DNA of 64,000 nucleotides from Vibrio celticus (GTDB lineage Bacteria > Pseudomonadota > Gammaproteobacteria > Enterobacterales > Vibrionaceae), in contig NZ_AP025463.1 of assembly GCF_024347335.1 (NCBI RefSeq), positions 3,348,001 to 3,412,000 of the forward strand, read 5' to 3'. Shown here in pieces: positions 41,345-50,156 of the stretch. Every line of letters begins with the position of its first letter. Position 1 is the first letter of the stretch. The notes beneath the pieces are model-generated. The model did not search any database and had not been told where the DNA came from. It saw only the letters and a program-made list of their open reading frames with translations. Both the position numbers and the translations under genes were made by a program.

Positions 41345-43639
41345 CTACTTCACGCTACTTGGCCTTTGGAACCAAGGCGAGCGAGCGTCGGTTTGTTCGA
41401 ACAAGTTGTATTGCTTATTCAGCACTTGTCCACCATCACGAGTCAGCGGTTGCCATGTGAACTGAGCTCGGCTTGAGCTCGGCTTAACCGTGGTTAGATC
41501 AAATGGAATCGATACGTAAAAGCCTTTGGTGTAACTGCCTTCACCGTATTCTTCGGTGGTCATGTCGGTTAAGCTGACAAACGCCCCTGCGATAACACCG
41601 CTCTTGAACTGCTTAGAGAAATCGATACGAGTACCAATATCTCCCGCTAAGAATTTACCCACACCCACTTTAAATAAGGTATCACTTAAGAAATCCCACT
41701 GCGGCATGTAGTAACCGGTAACAAATCCGGTTGTGCCTTTATCAATCACCTTGTAGTAAGCCTTATCTTTTTCATGGTATTGCAGTTCTTCGTCAAACGT
41801 ACCAAACCAACTTTCTGGGTCACGTTGACTGATGGCTGTCGCGTCGGCACCGATTGCCCAGTTGCTGTTGTATGGGCGATAAAGTATTTCACCACCTACA
41901 CCTGCAAACATGCTCTCTAGGTAACCACCGTAAGCCTGAGTGTAGATACCGCTGCCATAGTCTTCAAACCACGTCAGCTGCAAGCGGTCTAAACGAACAG
42001 GCTCGTCAACGTAAGAACGGAAAAGCGTTCGCACTCGTGGCGTTTGCGCAGTGCCATCTGTTGGAATTTCATAATTAAACTTATCGTAGTTGTCGATCAA
42101 GTTGATATACAAAGAACCAGACAGCTCAATGTTGTTGGTCGCCCAGAAAGACGCATTGGTGTATAAGCCTAGAGCATATAGGTAAAAATTTTCCGCTGAG
42201 CCAAAAGATTGCGCCAAGTTAGGCGCGACAGACACGTCAAAACGTTCTCTACCATCGTGATAAGCGATCGCCGATTTCGATTCAACATCACTTGGCTGTG
42301 TAGCGTCTTGAATATCCGAGTCCAAATACTGGTATGTAGCAACTTGCTTAAATTGATTGGCATCGATAGTGGTTTGATTTAACTCACCGGCGCTGCTGGT
42401 TTCAACGATCTTATAGGTGTCAATATAGTCGGGGGCATAGTTAGCAATAACCGTTGCGCCACGTTCCTGCGCGACCTCTCGATTGCGGTATTTGACCTGC
42501 TCGCCTTTCACAATCAGCGTATTGTCGTCGACCAAGATCTGCGCTTGCTCATAACCCGCAACGGTCTCAAGTTCTTGAGTCAACTTGGCCAGTTCAACCT
42601 CATCCATGCTGCTTGCTTCGCTTGGTCGCAAAGTCGCCGCTTCGGTATCTCGCCACACCGAGGCTATTTGATTAAAGTTGGTGGTTAAGTCAAAGCCCAT
42701 GGTTAGGGTGTCACCACGCTCATAACTGACTTTTGCCGTTGCCCAATCACTAAAGCGATATAAAGCGCCCACGTTCCATGGCGTATGTTGTGTCATGTCG
42801 ACACCACCACGCATAACAGGGAAATCTTGTGAATAGTCATTGCTGTCGTATTCAAGCTTCAGCGTTAATGGCTTATAAGGTGTTTGATATTCTAAGCCAC
42901 CATAAATTGCTGCATCGCCTTTGAACCAACGCTCAAAATCAACGCTGCCCCCATTACCTTTGAAATCAGACGGTCGTTCACAGAATCGATCGCTGGCTTT
43001 ACAGAATGGATTGGTGAAGTTGCCACTGGTGCCCATGTAGCCCCAGCCCATGCCTAACGTGACATCAAGTGGGCCAAATCGCTTGCTCGCCGCGACAAAT
43101 TCACCATCAAATAATCCTGTACCGCCAAAGTCACGCACTCCGACAGAAAGCTCGGGTAAATAGTAGCCTTCTTCCATTAAGCGAACTTTAAAATCGATGC
43201 CTTTGTCAGTGTACTTAGTGCAGCCACTGAATGAGTTTTGCGAGCAGTCTGCGCTGCCATTACCGCTATAAAGCAGATCTTGAACCTGGGTATAGCGAAT
43301 GGTGGTTTCTAACCAAGGCATCAATTGCAGGCTAACGTTATAAAAATAATACTCGTTATTGAACGATGCACTTAGGTTGAATTCGCCCTCTGGAGCCATA
43401 CGTGCGGTAGGCATTTGCATTAAACCCACCCCACCAAAATTGGTTTGAGAGTGCTTTAGCGTTGGCGTACTAAAGCCAGAAACCTCGACTTGAGAAGGTA
43501 GCTCTTGCGTGGTGGCAGAAAAGTCTCGCATGGTGGTCGAAAAGTCTTGCGCACTAACAGCAACACTGCTGACAGCCAGTAAGGCACCCGTAATCGAACT
43601 TGCGAGCAGAGTTAATGGAAATGATTGAGTAGCCGACAT
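41345..43639 (-). CDS. yjbH: YjbH/GfcD-like outer-membrane beta-barrel for exopolysaccharide
   Basis: A protein of 764 residues with a signal peptide (LTLLASSITGALLAVSSVAVSA), then a long chain of alternating strands rich in Tyr/Trp and Gly with typical barrel strand ends (FNLSASFNNEYYF, VDVTLGMGWGYMG-like sequence). The middle has a soluble region (about 340-420). YjbH and GfcD are needed for secretion or display of exopolysaccharide and group 4 capsule. It is the last gene of yjbEFGH on the minus strand, sharing one base with yjbG. Its exact activity is unknown. Confidence 0.88.
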   Translation of the reverse strand: MSATQSFPLTLLASSITGALLAVSSVAVSAQDFSTTMRDFSATTQELPSQVEVSGFSTPTLKHSQTNFGGVGLMQMPTARMAPEGEFNLSASFNNEYYFYNVSLQLMPWLETTIRYTQVQDLLYSGNGSADCSQNSFSGCTKYTDKGIDFKVRLMEEGYYLPELSVGVRDFGGTGLFDGEFVAASKRFGPLDVTLGMGWGYMGTSGNFTNPFCKASDRFCERPSDFKGNGGSVDFERWFKGDAAIYGGLEYQTPYKPLTLKLEYDSNDYSQDFPVMRGGVDMTQHTPWNVGALYRFSDWATAKVSYERGDTLTMGFDLTTNFNQIASVWRDTEAATLRPSEASSMDEVELAKLTQELETVAGYEQAQILVDDNTLIVKGEQVKYRNREVAQERGATVIANYAPDYIDTYKIVETSSAGELNQTTIDANQFKQVATYQYLDSDIQDATQPSDVESKSAIAYHDGRERFDVSVAPNLAQSFGSAENFYLYALGLYTNASFWATNNIELSGSLYINLIDNYDKFNYEIPTDGTAQTPRVRTLFRSYVDEPVRLDRLQLTWFEDYGSGIYTQAYGGYLESMFAGVGGEILYRPYNSNWAIGADATAISQRDPESWFGTFDEELQYHEKDKAYYKVIDKGTTGFVTGYYMPQWDFLSDTLFKVGVGKFLAGDIGTRIDFSKQFKSGVIAGAFVSLTDMTTEEYGEGSYTKGFYVSIPFDLTTVKPSSSRAQFTWQPLTRDGGQVLNKQYNLFEQTDARSPWFQRPSSVK

Positions 43640-44457
43640 TACAAATTAACCTTATGACGTAGAAGTTCGACAATGTCTTGATTCAAAGTGGAAAACTCAG
43701 AAGGGAGCGAATCAAAGGCGATAAAAATAATAGCACCGGGAGCAAAATAAGCAGGCTTATTGTTCCAGTAGGCGTAACTGATTTCATTCACTTGCCCATC
43801 GGGTTGGATGACAAATGCCGTGCTGTTATCAGCAATATCGAGCAGCTGCCCTTTTGGCAACCGCGTTAAATAGTTATCTAGCTGAGCGTGTTCAACCAAA
43901 GGTAGCGTCTGAGCTTGCTTTACTGCCCCGACGACATTTACAGAGGTTGGGCGAGCGGTTAGATATAACGCAAAGTGCTGTTGTTCCGTTGATTCAACGC
44001 TAATCCCTTGCGCAGCTGGCTTTTTTGAAACCAATAAGGGATTTTTATCTGCCTGAGACATCACTGCGTTTTGGTCTAACTCGACAAAGTAGCGTGCTTG
44101 ATAATCAAAAGATTCGAGCTGCTTAATCACAGGTTTTGCTTGTGGCTCTTGTGAAGAAAAATGCTTGAGCTTATCCAACACCTGTTGCTTTATGTTGTCT
44201 ACCTGCGGTTGAGCATTGCGATCAAATAACTGGGCAGACAGCGGGAAGTACCCTAACGCGCCATTCGCATTGGCATCCGTTAATACTTGTTCTAAGCGCG
44301 TAGGTTGCGAATATTGCAGCGAGATACCTTGTACCGGTAACTCGACCGTAAGCACTGGAACTTGGCTTTGAGCCGTGGCAAGTGGTGGCGCTAGAACGCT
44401 ACAAACCGTAAGTACTGCTGTGCATCCTAGTTTTTTTAAATAATTCATTTTATTCAC
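43639..44457 (-). CDS. yjbG: YjbG/GfcC-like periplasmic capsule protein
   Basis: A protein of 272 residues with a signal peptide (LGCTAVLTVCSVLAPPLATA) and two ubiquitin-like beta-grasp type regions as in GfcC (ILTDANANGALGYFPLSAQLF near the start is partly visible as NANGALGYFPLSAQLF). GfcC relatives are soluble periplasmic proteins of group 4 capsule operons. The stop overlaps the yjbH start, so the two are coupled, and yjbF ends 11 bp upstream. No catalytic motif is apparent. Confidence 0.85.
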   Translation of the reverse strand: MNKMNYLKKLGCTAVLTVCSVLAPPLATAQSQVPVLTVELPVQGISLQYSQPTRLEQVLTDANANGALGYFPLSAQLFDRNAQPQVDNIKQQVLDKLKHFSSQEPQAKPVIKQLESFDYQARYFVELDQNAVMSQADKNPLLVSKKPAAQGISVESTEQQHFALYLTARPTSVNVVGAVKQAQTLPLVEHAQLDNYLTRLPKGQLLDIADNSTAFVIQPDGQVNEISYAYWNNKPAYFAPGAIIFIAFDSLPSEFSTLNQDIVELLRHKVNL

Positions 44458-44468
44458 TCACAACTTTG

Positions 44469-45152
44469 TTACTTAGGTTGGTTGGCTTGATAAGGTTTTA
44501 ACAATGTCAGCTCTAAACGGGTCATTTCAGGGCCAAGGTATTGAACGGTTTTGACGACTTGTCCCTGTTTGTTTACCCAATATTGATTCTCAATATCTTG
44601 CCCTAGGGCAGGGTAACTGACCTGCTCTACAAACTTGCGCGCCTCAATGTTTGCAATCGGAGTTTGTACGGTTTCTTCATTAAGATATGTTCGAACGATG
44701 TTTGCACTGTAGCCAAATCGGTAATCGGGTTGCCAATCGTAGGTAGCTTGCCACTCTTGAGCCTTGGGCGTTGCCGACAAATCAAAACCCGGCACCAATG
44801 TATTGGCCGGTTTAACTGTTAAGCCAGATAGATTTTCATAAGGCAGGAGTAAGGTTTGAACCACTCGTCCATTTTCCGTCACGATCATGGCTTTATCTGA
44901 TGACATCCATTTGAGTTGTTCAGCCCCGGTTACGGGGTTTTGACCAACAAAAGCCAACACCATAAAAATCTTACCTTGGTCGTTAATTTCAGCATAAATG
45001 CTGGCGTAAGGCAGATCTTGAATATATTCCGCAGTGGTACTGACGTCGGCATCACCAAAGATAGCTTCATTGAATGTGGAATTAAGATCTTGGAACTGTT
45101 GTGAGCAGCCAGTAACTAGCAGCCCTAAAAATACGATAAGCGGTTTGATCAT
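44469..45152 (-). CDS. yjbF: YjbF/GfcB-like lipoprotein
   Basis: A protein of 227 residues with a lipobox (IVFLGLLVTGCSQQ, Cys16) that predicts an outer-membrane or periplasmic lipoprotein. The rest is soluble, beta-rich sequence with the family-type YASIYAEIND and WVNKQGQVVKTVQYLGP. GfcB-type proteins belong to exopolysaccharide/group 4 capsule operons; the biochemical role is unknown. It lies third-to-last in yjbEFGH and 101 bp after yjbE, with a terminator-like hairpin in that gap. Confidence 0.88.
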   Translation of the reverse strand: MIKPLIVFLGLLVTGCSQQFQDLNSTFNEAIFGDADVSTTAEYIQDLPYASIYAEINDQGKIFMVLAFVGQNPVTGAEQLKWMSSDKAMIVTENGRVVQTLLLPYENLSGLTVKPANTLVPGFDLSATPKAQEWQATYDWQPDYRFGYSANIVRTYLNEETVQTPIANIEARKFVEQVSYPALGQDIENQYWVNKQGQVVKTVQYLGPEMTRLELTLLKPYQANQPK

Positions 45153-45199
45153 GATTATTTTGCTTCCTAGCGAGGCGATTTAGGACACTCTGATATAAA

Positions 45200-45233
45200 A
45201 AAACCATTCTATGCTTTCACATAAAATGGTTTT
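45200..45233 (-). terminator. Terminator/attenuator between yjbE and yjbF
   Basis: AAAACCATT (45200-45208) pairs with AATGGTTTT (45225-45233), extended by ATGC/GCAT-like pairs, and a T-run follows on the minus strand. It would cut most transcripts after yjbE, so the small protein could be made in excess over yjbFGH. Confidence 0.78.
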
Positions 45234-45253
45234 ATACCGACTGCAACTATAAA

Positions 45254-45469
45254 TTAGTTAGTTGTAGTTGTAGTTGTAGCGCCGCCGTCGTTAGAAGCAA
45301 CAGCAACTGCTACGCCTACTGCGACTGCTGCAGTTGTTACTGCTACTGTTGTTGCTGTACCCGCTGCTGCTGCTGATGCGCCAGTACCTGCTGCTGCACC
45401 TTCTGCTGCTGCAAAAACACCGCCAGAGAAGCTAACAGCTAGTGCTGCCGCTAAAGCCATTTTTTTCAT
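45254..45469 (-). CDS. yjbE: YjbE/GfcA-like small secreted Ala/Thr-rich protein
   Basis: A protein of 71 residues: signal peptide KKMALAAALAVSFSGGVFAA followed by a low-complexity mature part of Ala, Gly, Thr and Val ending TTTTTTN. This is the pattern of YjbE/GfcA. The ATG at 45469 is preferred, with GGGA upstream, over the ATG at 45481. It is the first gene of the yjb operon. The low-complexity coding DNA is GCN/ACN-rich and could slip. Role unknown; GfcA-type proteins accompany exopolysaccharide export. Confidence 0.85.
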   Translation of the reverse strand: MKKMALAAALAVSFSGGVFAAAEGAAAGTGASAAAAGTATTVAVTTAAVAVGVAVAVASNDGGATTTTTTN

Positions 45470-45483
45470 AATGATTCCCATTG

Positions 45484-45545
45484 ATATAAACGTTTATATG
45501 CTGAGGCTAAAAATGCCCTCAGCCGATTGTTCAGCTTAAACAATC
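45484..45545 (-). promoter_or_regulatory. yjbE leader: 16-bp palindrome and two hairpins
   Basis: ATATAAACGTTTATAT (45484-45499) is a perfect palindrome just before the start. Upstream in the leader, GCTGAGG pairs with CCTCAGC (45500-45523) and GATTGTT with AACAATC (45525-45545). Such dense symmetry suggests an operator or RNA-level control of the yjb operon, but the factor is unknown. Confidence 0.55.
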
Positions 45546-45719
45546 AATTAATAATATTAGTGAATAAACGTGTTCAAGTAAATGCATAATTTGTAGACAG
45601 AAATCATTTTATATCTCACCTCTTATCACAACCCTATGCTCCCTCTGTATTCTCCTAACCTTTCTCGCTATACTCCTACCCTATAATTTTTCGCCCAATA
45701 ACGAATAAGAGTTCAAGAT

Positions 45720-46154
45720 ATGCAAGAGTTAGTTCCATTTGTTCAAGAGAATATGATTTTAGCCATCGTATGGATCGGCTTGGTTGTTGCCATCATTGCG
45801 AACGTTATCAAGACATCAAACGCAGCCTACAAAGAGATCACGGCAGCGCAAACCACACACATGATTAACCGTGAAAACGGTGTTGTGGTTGATATTCGTA
45901 CTAAGGATGAGTTCAAAAAGGGCCATATTACGGACGCAGTTCACATTTTACCGTCAGATATCAAAGCAAATAGCTTTGGTAGCCTTGAAAGCCACAAAGC
46001 AGACCCAATCATCGTAGTATGCAAGACAGGTCAAACCGCTCAAGAAAGCGCTAACCTAATGGTTAAAGCCGGTTTCGAAAACGTAAGCGTACTGAAAAGC
46101 GGCTTAGTGGCTTGGAGCGAAGCTAACTTACCTTTGGTTAAAGGTAAGAAATAA
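45720..46154 (+). CDS. yibN: Membrane-anchored rhodanese-like protein, YibN type
   Basis: A protein of 144 residues with one N-terminal membrane helix (ILAIVWIGLVVAIIANVI) and a rhodanese domain: VVDIRTKDEF, then the active-site loop VVCKTGQTA with Cys near 104. Family members transfer sulfur or bind redox partners; YibN sits next to secB in many gammaproteobacteria, as here (158 bp upstream of secB). Start is supported by position after an AT-rich leader. Function beyond the fold is uncertain. Confidence 0.9.
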   Translation: MQELVPFVQENMILAIVWIGLVVAIIANVIKTSNAAYKEITAAQTTHMINRENGVVVDIRTKDEFKKGHITDAVHILPSDIKANSFGSLESHKADPIIVVCKTGQTAQESANLMVKAGFENVSVLKSGLVAWSEANLPLVKGKK

Positions 46155-46311
46155 GTTAAAGGCAAGAAGTCGTTAAAGGTGAAAAGCCTTTAAAGACAAA
46201 CAGCCGTTAACGACAAGAAGTAAGCTGACCTGATTACACGAATATGACTTTAAGGTTTTGTCCGGCAGATATGACGAACAAAACCTAATTTAAATTTTTA
46301 AGGACAAGAAA

Positions 46312-46779
46312 ATGGCTGAAGCAGCACAACAAGACGCACAACAAAACTTCGCAATCCAACGTATCTTCCTAAAAGATGTATCCTTCGAAGCGCCAAACTC
46401 TCCAGACATGTTTCAAAAAGAGTGGAACCCAGATGTAAAACTGGACCTAGACACTCAAAGCCGTGAACTTGGCGAAGGCGTGTACGAAGTAATTCTACGT
46501 CTAACTGTTACAGTTAAGAACGCAGAAGACACAGCATTCCTTTGTGAAGTTCAGCAAGGCGGTATCTTCTCTGCAAGCGAGATGGAAGCAGGTCAACTGG
46601 CTCATTGCCTAGGTGCATTCTGCCCGAACATCCTATTCCCGTACGCTCGTGAAACAATCTCTAGCCTAGTAGTTAAAGGGACGTTCCCACAACTGAACCT
46701 AGCACCAGTAAACTTTGATGCATTGTTCATGAACTACCTACAGAACCAAGCACAGCAAGCTGAAGGCGAACAGGCTTAA
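46312..46779 (+). CDS. secB: Protein-export chaperone SecB
   Basis: A protein of 155 residues with the SecB core: FAIQRIFLKDVSFEAPNSP, QGGIFSASEMEAGQLAHCLG, CPNILFPYARETISSLVVKGTFPQLNLAPVNFDALF and the acidic/Gln tail. SecB is a cytosolic tetramer that keeps preproteins unfolded and hands them to SecA. AAGGAC lies 9 bases before ATG. The conserved order yibN-secB-gpsA-cysE is present. A strong terminator follows, so gpsA has its own promoter. Confidence 0.98.
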   Translation: MAEAAQQDAQQNFAIQRIFLKDVSFEAPNSPDMFQKEWNPDVKLDLDTQSRELGEGVYEVILRLTVTVKNAEDTAFLCEVQQGGIFSASEMEAGQLAHCLGAFCPNILFPYARETISSLVVKGTFPQLNLAPVNFDALFMNYLQNQAQQAEGEQA

Positions 46780-46829
46780 GTCTCAAAGTAGAACTTAACT
46801 CTAACGATTCAAGCGCTAGTTAGCTTTTA

Positions 46830-46860
46830 AATGCACATCGCAACTTCTGCGATGTGCATT
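46830..46860 (+). terminator. Intrinsic terminator of secB
   Basis: A perfect 13-bp stem (AATGCACATCGCA / TGCGATGTGCATT) with a 5-base loop is followed by TTTTCTTT on the plus strand, 50 bp after the secB stop. Confidence 0.93.
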
Positions 46861-46957
46861 TTTTCTTTACACTGTACTAAGATTGAAAGCTCTTCTTATT
46901 TTAGTGGATAGCTTTTTCAGAACTCTTCGATTTCCCTCATTATTTTTAGGTGGAAGC

Positions 46958-48013
46958 ATGACAGAAACAACTCGCGCGACAGCCGCTTACGGTAAAGACA
47001 GCGCTTACGGTAAAGACATTGCGATGACAGTGATTGGCGCAGGTTCTTATGGGACATCTTTAGCGATATCTCTAGCGCGTAACGGTGCCAATGTTGTTCT
47101 TTGGGGACATGACCCTGTTCATATGAATCGCCTTGAATCAGAGCGTGCAAACAATGAGTTTCTACCAAATATAGAATTCCCAGAAAGTCTGATCATTGAA
47201 TCTGACTTAGAAAAAGCAGTGACTTCAAGCCGAGACCTTTTGCTTGTTATCCCAAGCCACGTATTTGGCGTTGTGCTTAACAGCGTTAAACCTTACTTAG
47301 CCTCAGACTCTCGCATCTGTTGGGCAACCAAAGGCCTAGAACCAGAAACAGGCCGCCTGCTTAAAGATGTCGCGCATGATGTGCTGGGTGATGGTTACTC
47401 GTTAGCGGTTCTATCAGGGCCTACCTTCGCCAAAGAGTTAGCGATGGGCATGCCAACGGCTATCTCTGTCGCTTCACCTGATGAAGTATTCTTAGAAGAG
47501 CTGCAAGAAAAAATTCACTGCGGCAAAACATTCCGCGTGTATGCAAACTCAGATTTCATTGGTATGCAGCTTGGCGGCGCAGTCAAGAATGTTATCGCAA
47601 TTGGCGCAGGCATGTCGGATGGTATTGGCTTTGGTGCCAATGCACGTACCGCACTTATCACTCGCGGCTTAGCTGAGATGAGCCGATTAGGTGCAGCTCT
47701 CGGCGCACAACCAGAAACCTTCATGGGCATGGCAGGGTTGGGTGACTTAGTACTGACATGTACCGATAACCAATCACGTAACCGTCGTTTTGGATTGGCT
47801 TTAGGTTCAGGTAAAGACGTCGATACTGCACAAGAAGAGATCGGCCAAGTGGTCGAAGGCTATCGCAACACCAAAGAAGTTTGGTTATTATCAGAACGCA
47901 TGGGCGTTGAGATGCCAATTGTTGAACAAATTTATCAAGTGTTGTATCAAGGGAAAGATGCACACTTAGCAGCACAAGATCTACTTGCGCGAGACAAGAA
48001 GTCAGAGCGATAA
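46958..48013 (+). CDS. gpsA: Glycerol-3-phosphate dehydrogenase [NAD(P)+]
   Basis: A protein of 351 residues from ATG 46958, preceded by TAGGTGG at a good distance; the longer frame from 46883 starts within the secB terminator region. It has the NAD-binding GAGSYGTSLA, SGPTFAKELA, the catalytic Lys in LGGAVKNVIAIGAG and AGLGDLVLTCTDNQSRNRRFG. It makes sn-glycerol-3-phosphate for phospholipids. cysE follows 35 bp downstream and is likely co-transcribed. Confidence 0.97.
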   Translation: MTETTRATAAYGKDSAYGKDIAMTVIGAGSYGTSLAISLARNGANVVLWGHDPVHMNRLESERANNEFLPNIEFPESLIIESDLEKAVTSSRDLLLVIPSHVFGVVLNSVKPYLASDSRICWATKGLEPETGRLLKDVAHDVLGDGYSLAVLSGPTFAKELAMGMPTAISVASPDEVFLEELQEKIHCGKTFRVYANSDFIGMQLGGAVKNVIAIGAGMSDGIGFGANARTALITRGLAEMSRLGAALGAQPETFMGMAGLGDLVLTCTDNQSRNRRFGLALGSGKDVDTAQEEIGQVVEGYRNTKEVWLLSERMGVEMPIVEQIYQVLYQGKDAHLAAQDLLARDKKSER

Positions 48014-48060
48014 CATCGCTTATTAAGTCGTGGAATGAAATAGATAAAATGGATGGCAAA

Positions 48061-48882
48061 ATGAAACACTGTGAACAGCAAAAGGTTTGGCAATGCATTG
48101 TGAAGGAAGCTCGACAGCAGTCAGAGCAAGAACCTATGCTTGCGAGTTTTTACCATGCCACCATTATCAACCACGAAAGCTTAGGCGCAGCATTAAGTTA
48201 TATTCTAGCAAACAAGCTCAAGACGGCTTCAATGCCCGCAATGGCGGTGCGTGAAGTGGTTGAACAAGCATTTAAGCAGGATCAATCGATTATCGATGCT
48301 GCCGCTTGTGATATCTGCGCGACGGTAAATCGAGATCCTGCGGTCGAGATGTACTCGATGCCTCTGCTTTATCTGAAAGGCTACCACGCTTTGCAAGGTT
48401 ACCGAGTGGCTAACTGGCTATGGAAACAAGGACGAGTAGCACTTGCTACCTATCTGCAAAATCAAATTTCGGTTGCTTGCCAAGTGGATATCCACCCTGC
48501 TGCTCGTATTGGTAAAGCGATCATGCTCGACCACGCGACTGGCATTGTGATTGGTGAAACAGCCGTCGTTGAGAATGATGTATCGATTCTTCAAGATGTG
48601 ACCCTTGGGGGTACCGGTAAAGAAGGGGGCGATCGTCACCCTAAGATCCGCGAAGGCGTGATGATTGGCGCTGGCGCTAAAATCCTCGGCAATATTGAAG
48701 TTGGCGAAGGTGCTAAGATTGGCTCTTGTTCTGTGGTTCTTCAGGCAGTTCCACCTCATACAACAGTCGCGGGTGTCCCGGCCAAGATTGTTGGCAAGCC
48801 AAAGACAGATAAACCATCTCTAGATATGGACCAAGGGTTCAATGGTCGCTCTCAGAACTTCATCCATGGTGATGGGATTTAA
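48061..48882 (+). CDS. cysE: Serine O-acetyltransferase
   Basis: A protein of about 273 residues (start MKHCEQQ at 48061; a start 4 codons earlier is possible). It has the N-terminal helical domain and a left-handed beta-helix of hexapeptide repeats (IHPAARIGKAIMLDHATG, ILQDVTLGGTGK, MIGAGAKILGNIEVGE) with the catalytic His in DHATGIVIGE. It makes O-acetylserine for cysteine synthesis and is feedback-inhibited by cysteine. Order gpsA-cysE is conserved. Confidence 0.97.
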   Translation: MKHCEQQKVWQCIVKEARQQSEQEPMLASFYHATIINHESLGAALSYILANKLKTASMPAMAVREVVEQAFKQDQSIIDAAACDICATVNRDPAVEMYSMPLLYLKGYHALQGYRVANWLWKQGRVALATYLQNQISVACQVDIHPAARIGKAIMLDHATGIVIGETAVVENDVSILQDVTLGGTGKEGGDRHPKIREGVMIGAGAKILGNIEVGEGAKIGSCSVVLQAVPPHTTVAGVPAKIVGKPKTDKPSLDMDQGFNGRSQNFIHGDGI

Positions 48883-48902
48883 GAGCAGATGTAGATTCGA
48901 TT
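48882..48902 (+). repeat. Dispersed GATNCG-type repeat, copy 10 (short)
   Basis: TTAAGAGCAGATGTAGATTC begins at the cysE stop codon and then loses similarity. It is the shortest copy; identity rests on the AAGAGCAGATG word and its place just after a stop. Confidence 0.5.
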
Positions 48903-48943
48903 CAGCTAAATTCTAAAAATTCAGAGCAAATGAATACAACTAA

Positions 48944-50095
48944 ATGACGATAATGATGAAACAAACTCGAGCCATTAGCCGGACTCTTCTAATATCTGCT
49001 AGCCTTTGCGCTGCTCTTTTATCTACATCGTCATTTTCCGCCTCTCAGGGAGAACTGAAAGGCGTATCAAGCGAAATATCTCGACAACAAAAAGCCCTCT
49101 CCTCACAGCAAAAAAAACTCGACAACTTACAAGCTAACCTCAAGCAGCAAGAGCTGGCTATCGCTGCGCTTGAAAAGGCCATTCTCGAGAGCAAGAAACA
49201 ACTTAAGGCAGCCAATGCGAATGTGGTCACCTTAGATGCGAACATAAAAACGCTCACCGAGCAGAAAAAAATCCATACCGATAAGTTAGAGCAACTGATT
49301 CAGACTTACTACATGACCAGTCGAGCTAAAGCTTCTTTTCACATCCTCAACACGGGAGTCGAAGAAGATCGTATCAGTCACTATTACCAACACCTTGCCA
49401 AAGCTCGCTCCGCAACAATCAAAACGATTGAACAGACGCAACTTGAATTAGAAGAGAGCCATAAACAGCGTCAACTTGAACAAGAACAGATAGCAATCCT
49501 GTTAAAACAGCAAACCACCAAGCGCGATACGCTAGCCAAAACCCAAACACAACGTAAGAAAACCGTTGGTAGCATCAAGAAGAACATCTCGGGTGACAAG
49601 AATTACTTAGCAGAGCTTCAGCGAAATGAGACTCGCCTGAAAGCTGAAATCGCAAAAGCAGAGAAAGCGGCTCGCGAAAGACGTAACGCCGTTCCTATGG
49701 ATGGTTTAGCTAAACGCAAAGGCAAACTACCTTGGCCAATCAAAGACAAAGTTCTGCATAACTATGGTTCACGCCAAACTGGCCAAGTAAATTGGAAAGG
49801 CATGGTTATCAACGCCAAGTACGGGCAGCAGGTAAAATCGGTGTACTCAGGCACTGTGGTATTTGCCGAGTACTTACGAGGCTATGGTTTAGTGGTACTG
49901 CTTGACCACGGTAAAGGTGATATGACGCTCTACGGCTTTAACCAAGCACTACTGAAGAAGGAAGGTGACAAAGTGAAAGCAGGCGAAGCCATCGCGCTTG
50001 CGGGTAACACTGGCGGTCAAACCCGCCCATCATTGTACTTTGAGATTCGCAGAAACAGCCAAGCTCAGAACCCGAAGAGTTGGTTAGTCAGATAA
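48944..50095 (+). CDS. envC: Murein hydrolase activator EnvC
   Basis: A protein of about 380 residues: signal peptide (SRTLLISASLCAALLSTSSFSA), two coiled-coil stretches (about 35-110 and 160-255) and a C-terminal LytM domain from about 265. In the LytM domain the zinc-binding residues of active enzymes are replaced (DHGKGDMTLYGFN, SLYFEIRR), as in EnvC, so it activates the amidases AmiA/AmiB through FtsEX at the division site instead of cutting murein. Start may be ATG 48953 or 48956 (MMKQTRA). A dispersed repeat follows immediately. Confidence 0.95.
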   Translation: MTIMMKQTRAISRTLLISASLCAALLSTSSFSASQGELKGVSSEISRQQKALSSQQKKLDNLQANLKQQELAIAALEKAILESKKQLKAANANVVTLDANIKTLTEQKKIHTDKLEQLIQTYYMTSRAKASFHILNTGVEEDRISHYYQHLAKARSATIKTIEQTQLELEESHKQRQLEQEQIAILLKQQTTKRDTLAKTQTQRKKTVGSIKKNISGDKNYLAELQRNETRLKAEIAKAEKAARERRNAVPMDGLAKRKGKLPWPIKDKVLHNYGSRQTGQVNWKGMVINAKYGQQVKSVYSGTVVFAEYLRGYGLVVLLDHGKGDMTLYGFNQALLKKEGDKVKAGEAIALAGNTGGQTRPSLYFEIRRNSQAQNPKSWLVR

Positions 50096-50156
50096 GGGCA
50101 GATGCGGGATGCGAGTATCGTTCTTCGTTGCCCGTATCTCGCTTACTAGTCTCTTT
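50096..50156 (+). repeat. Dispersed GATNCG-type repeat, copy 11
   Basis: GGGCAGATGCGGGATGCGAG starts one base after the envC stop, followed by an inverted half (CCCGTATCTCGCTTACTAG). The two halves can pair over part of their length. It fills the space between the convergent envC and TetR-type genes. Confidence 0.8.
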
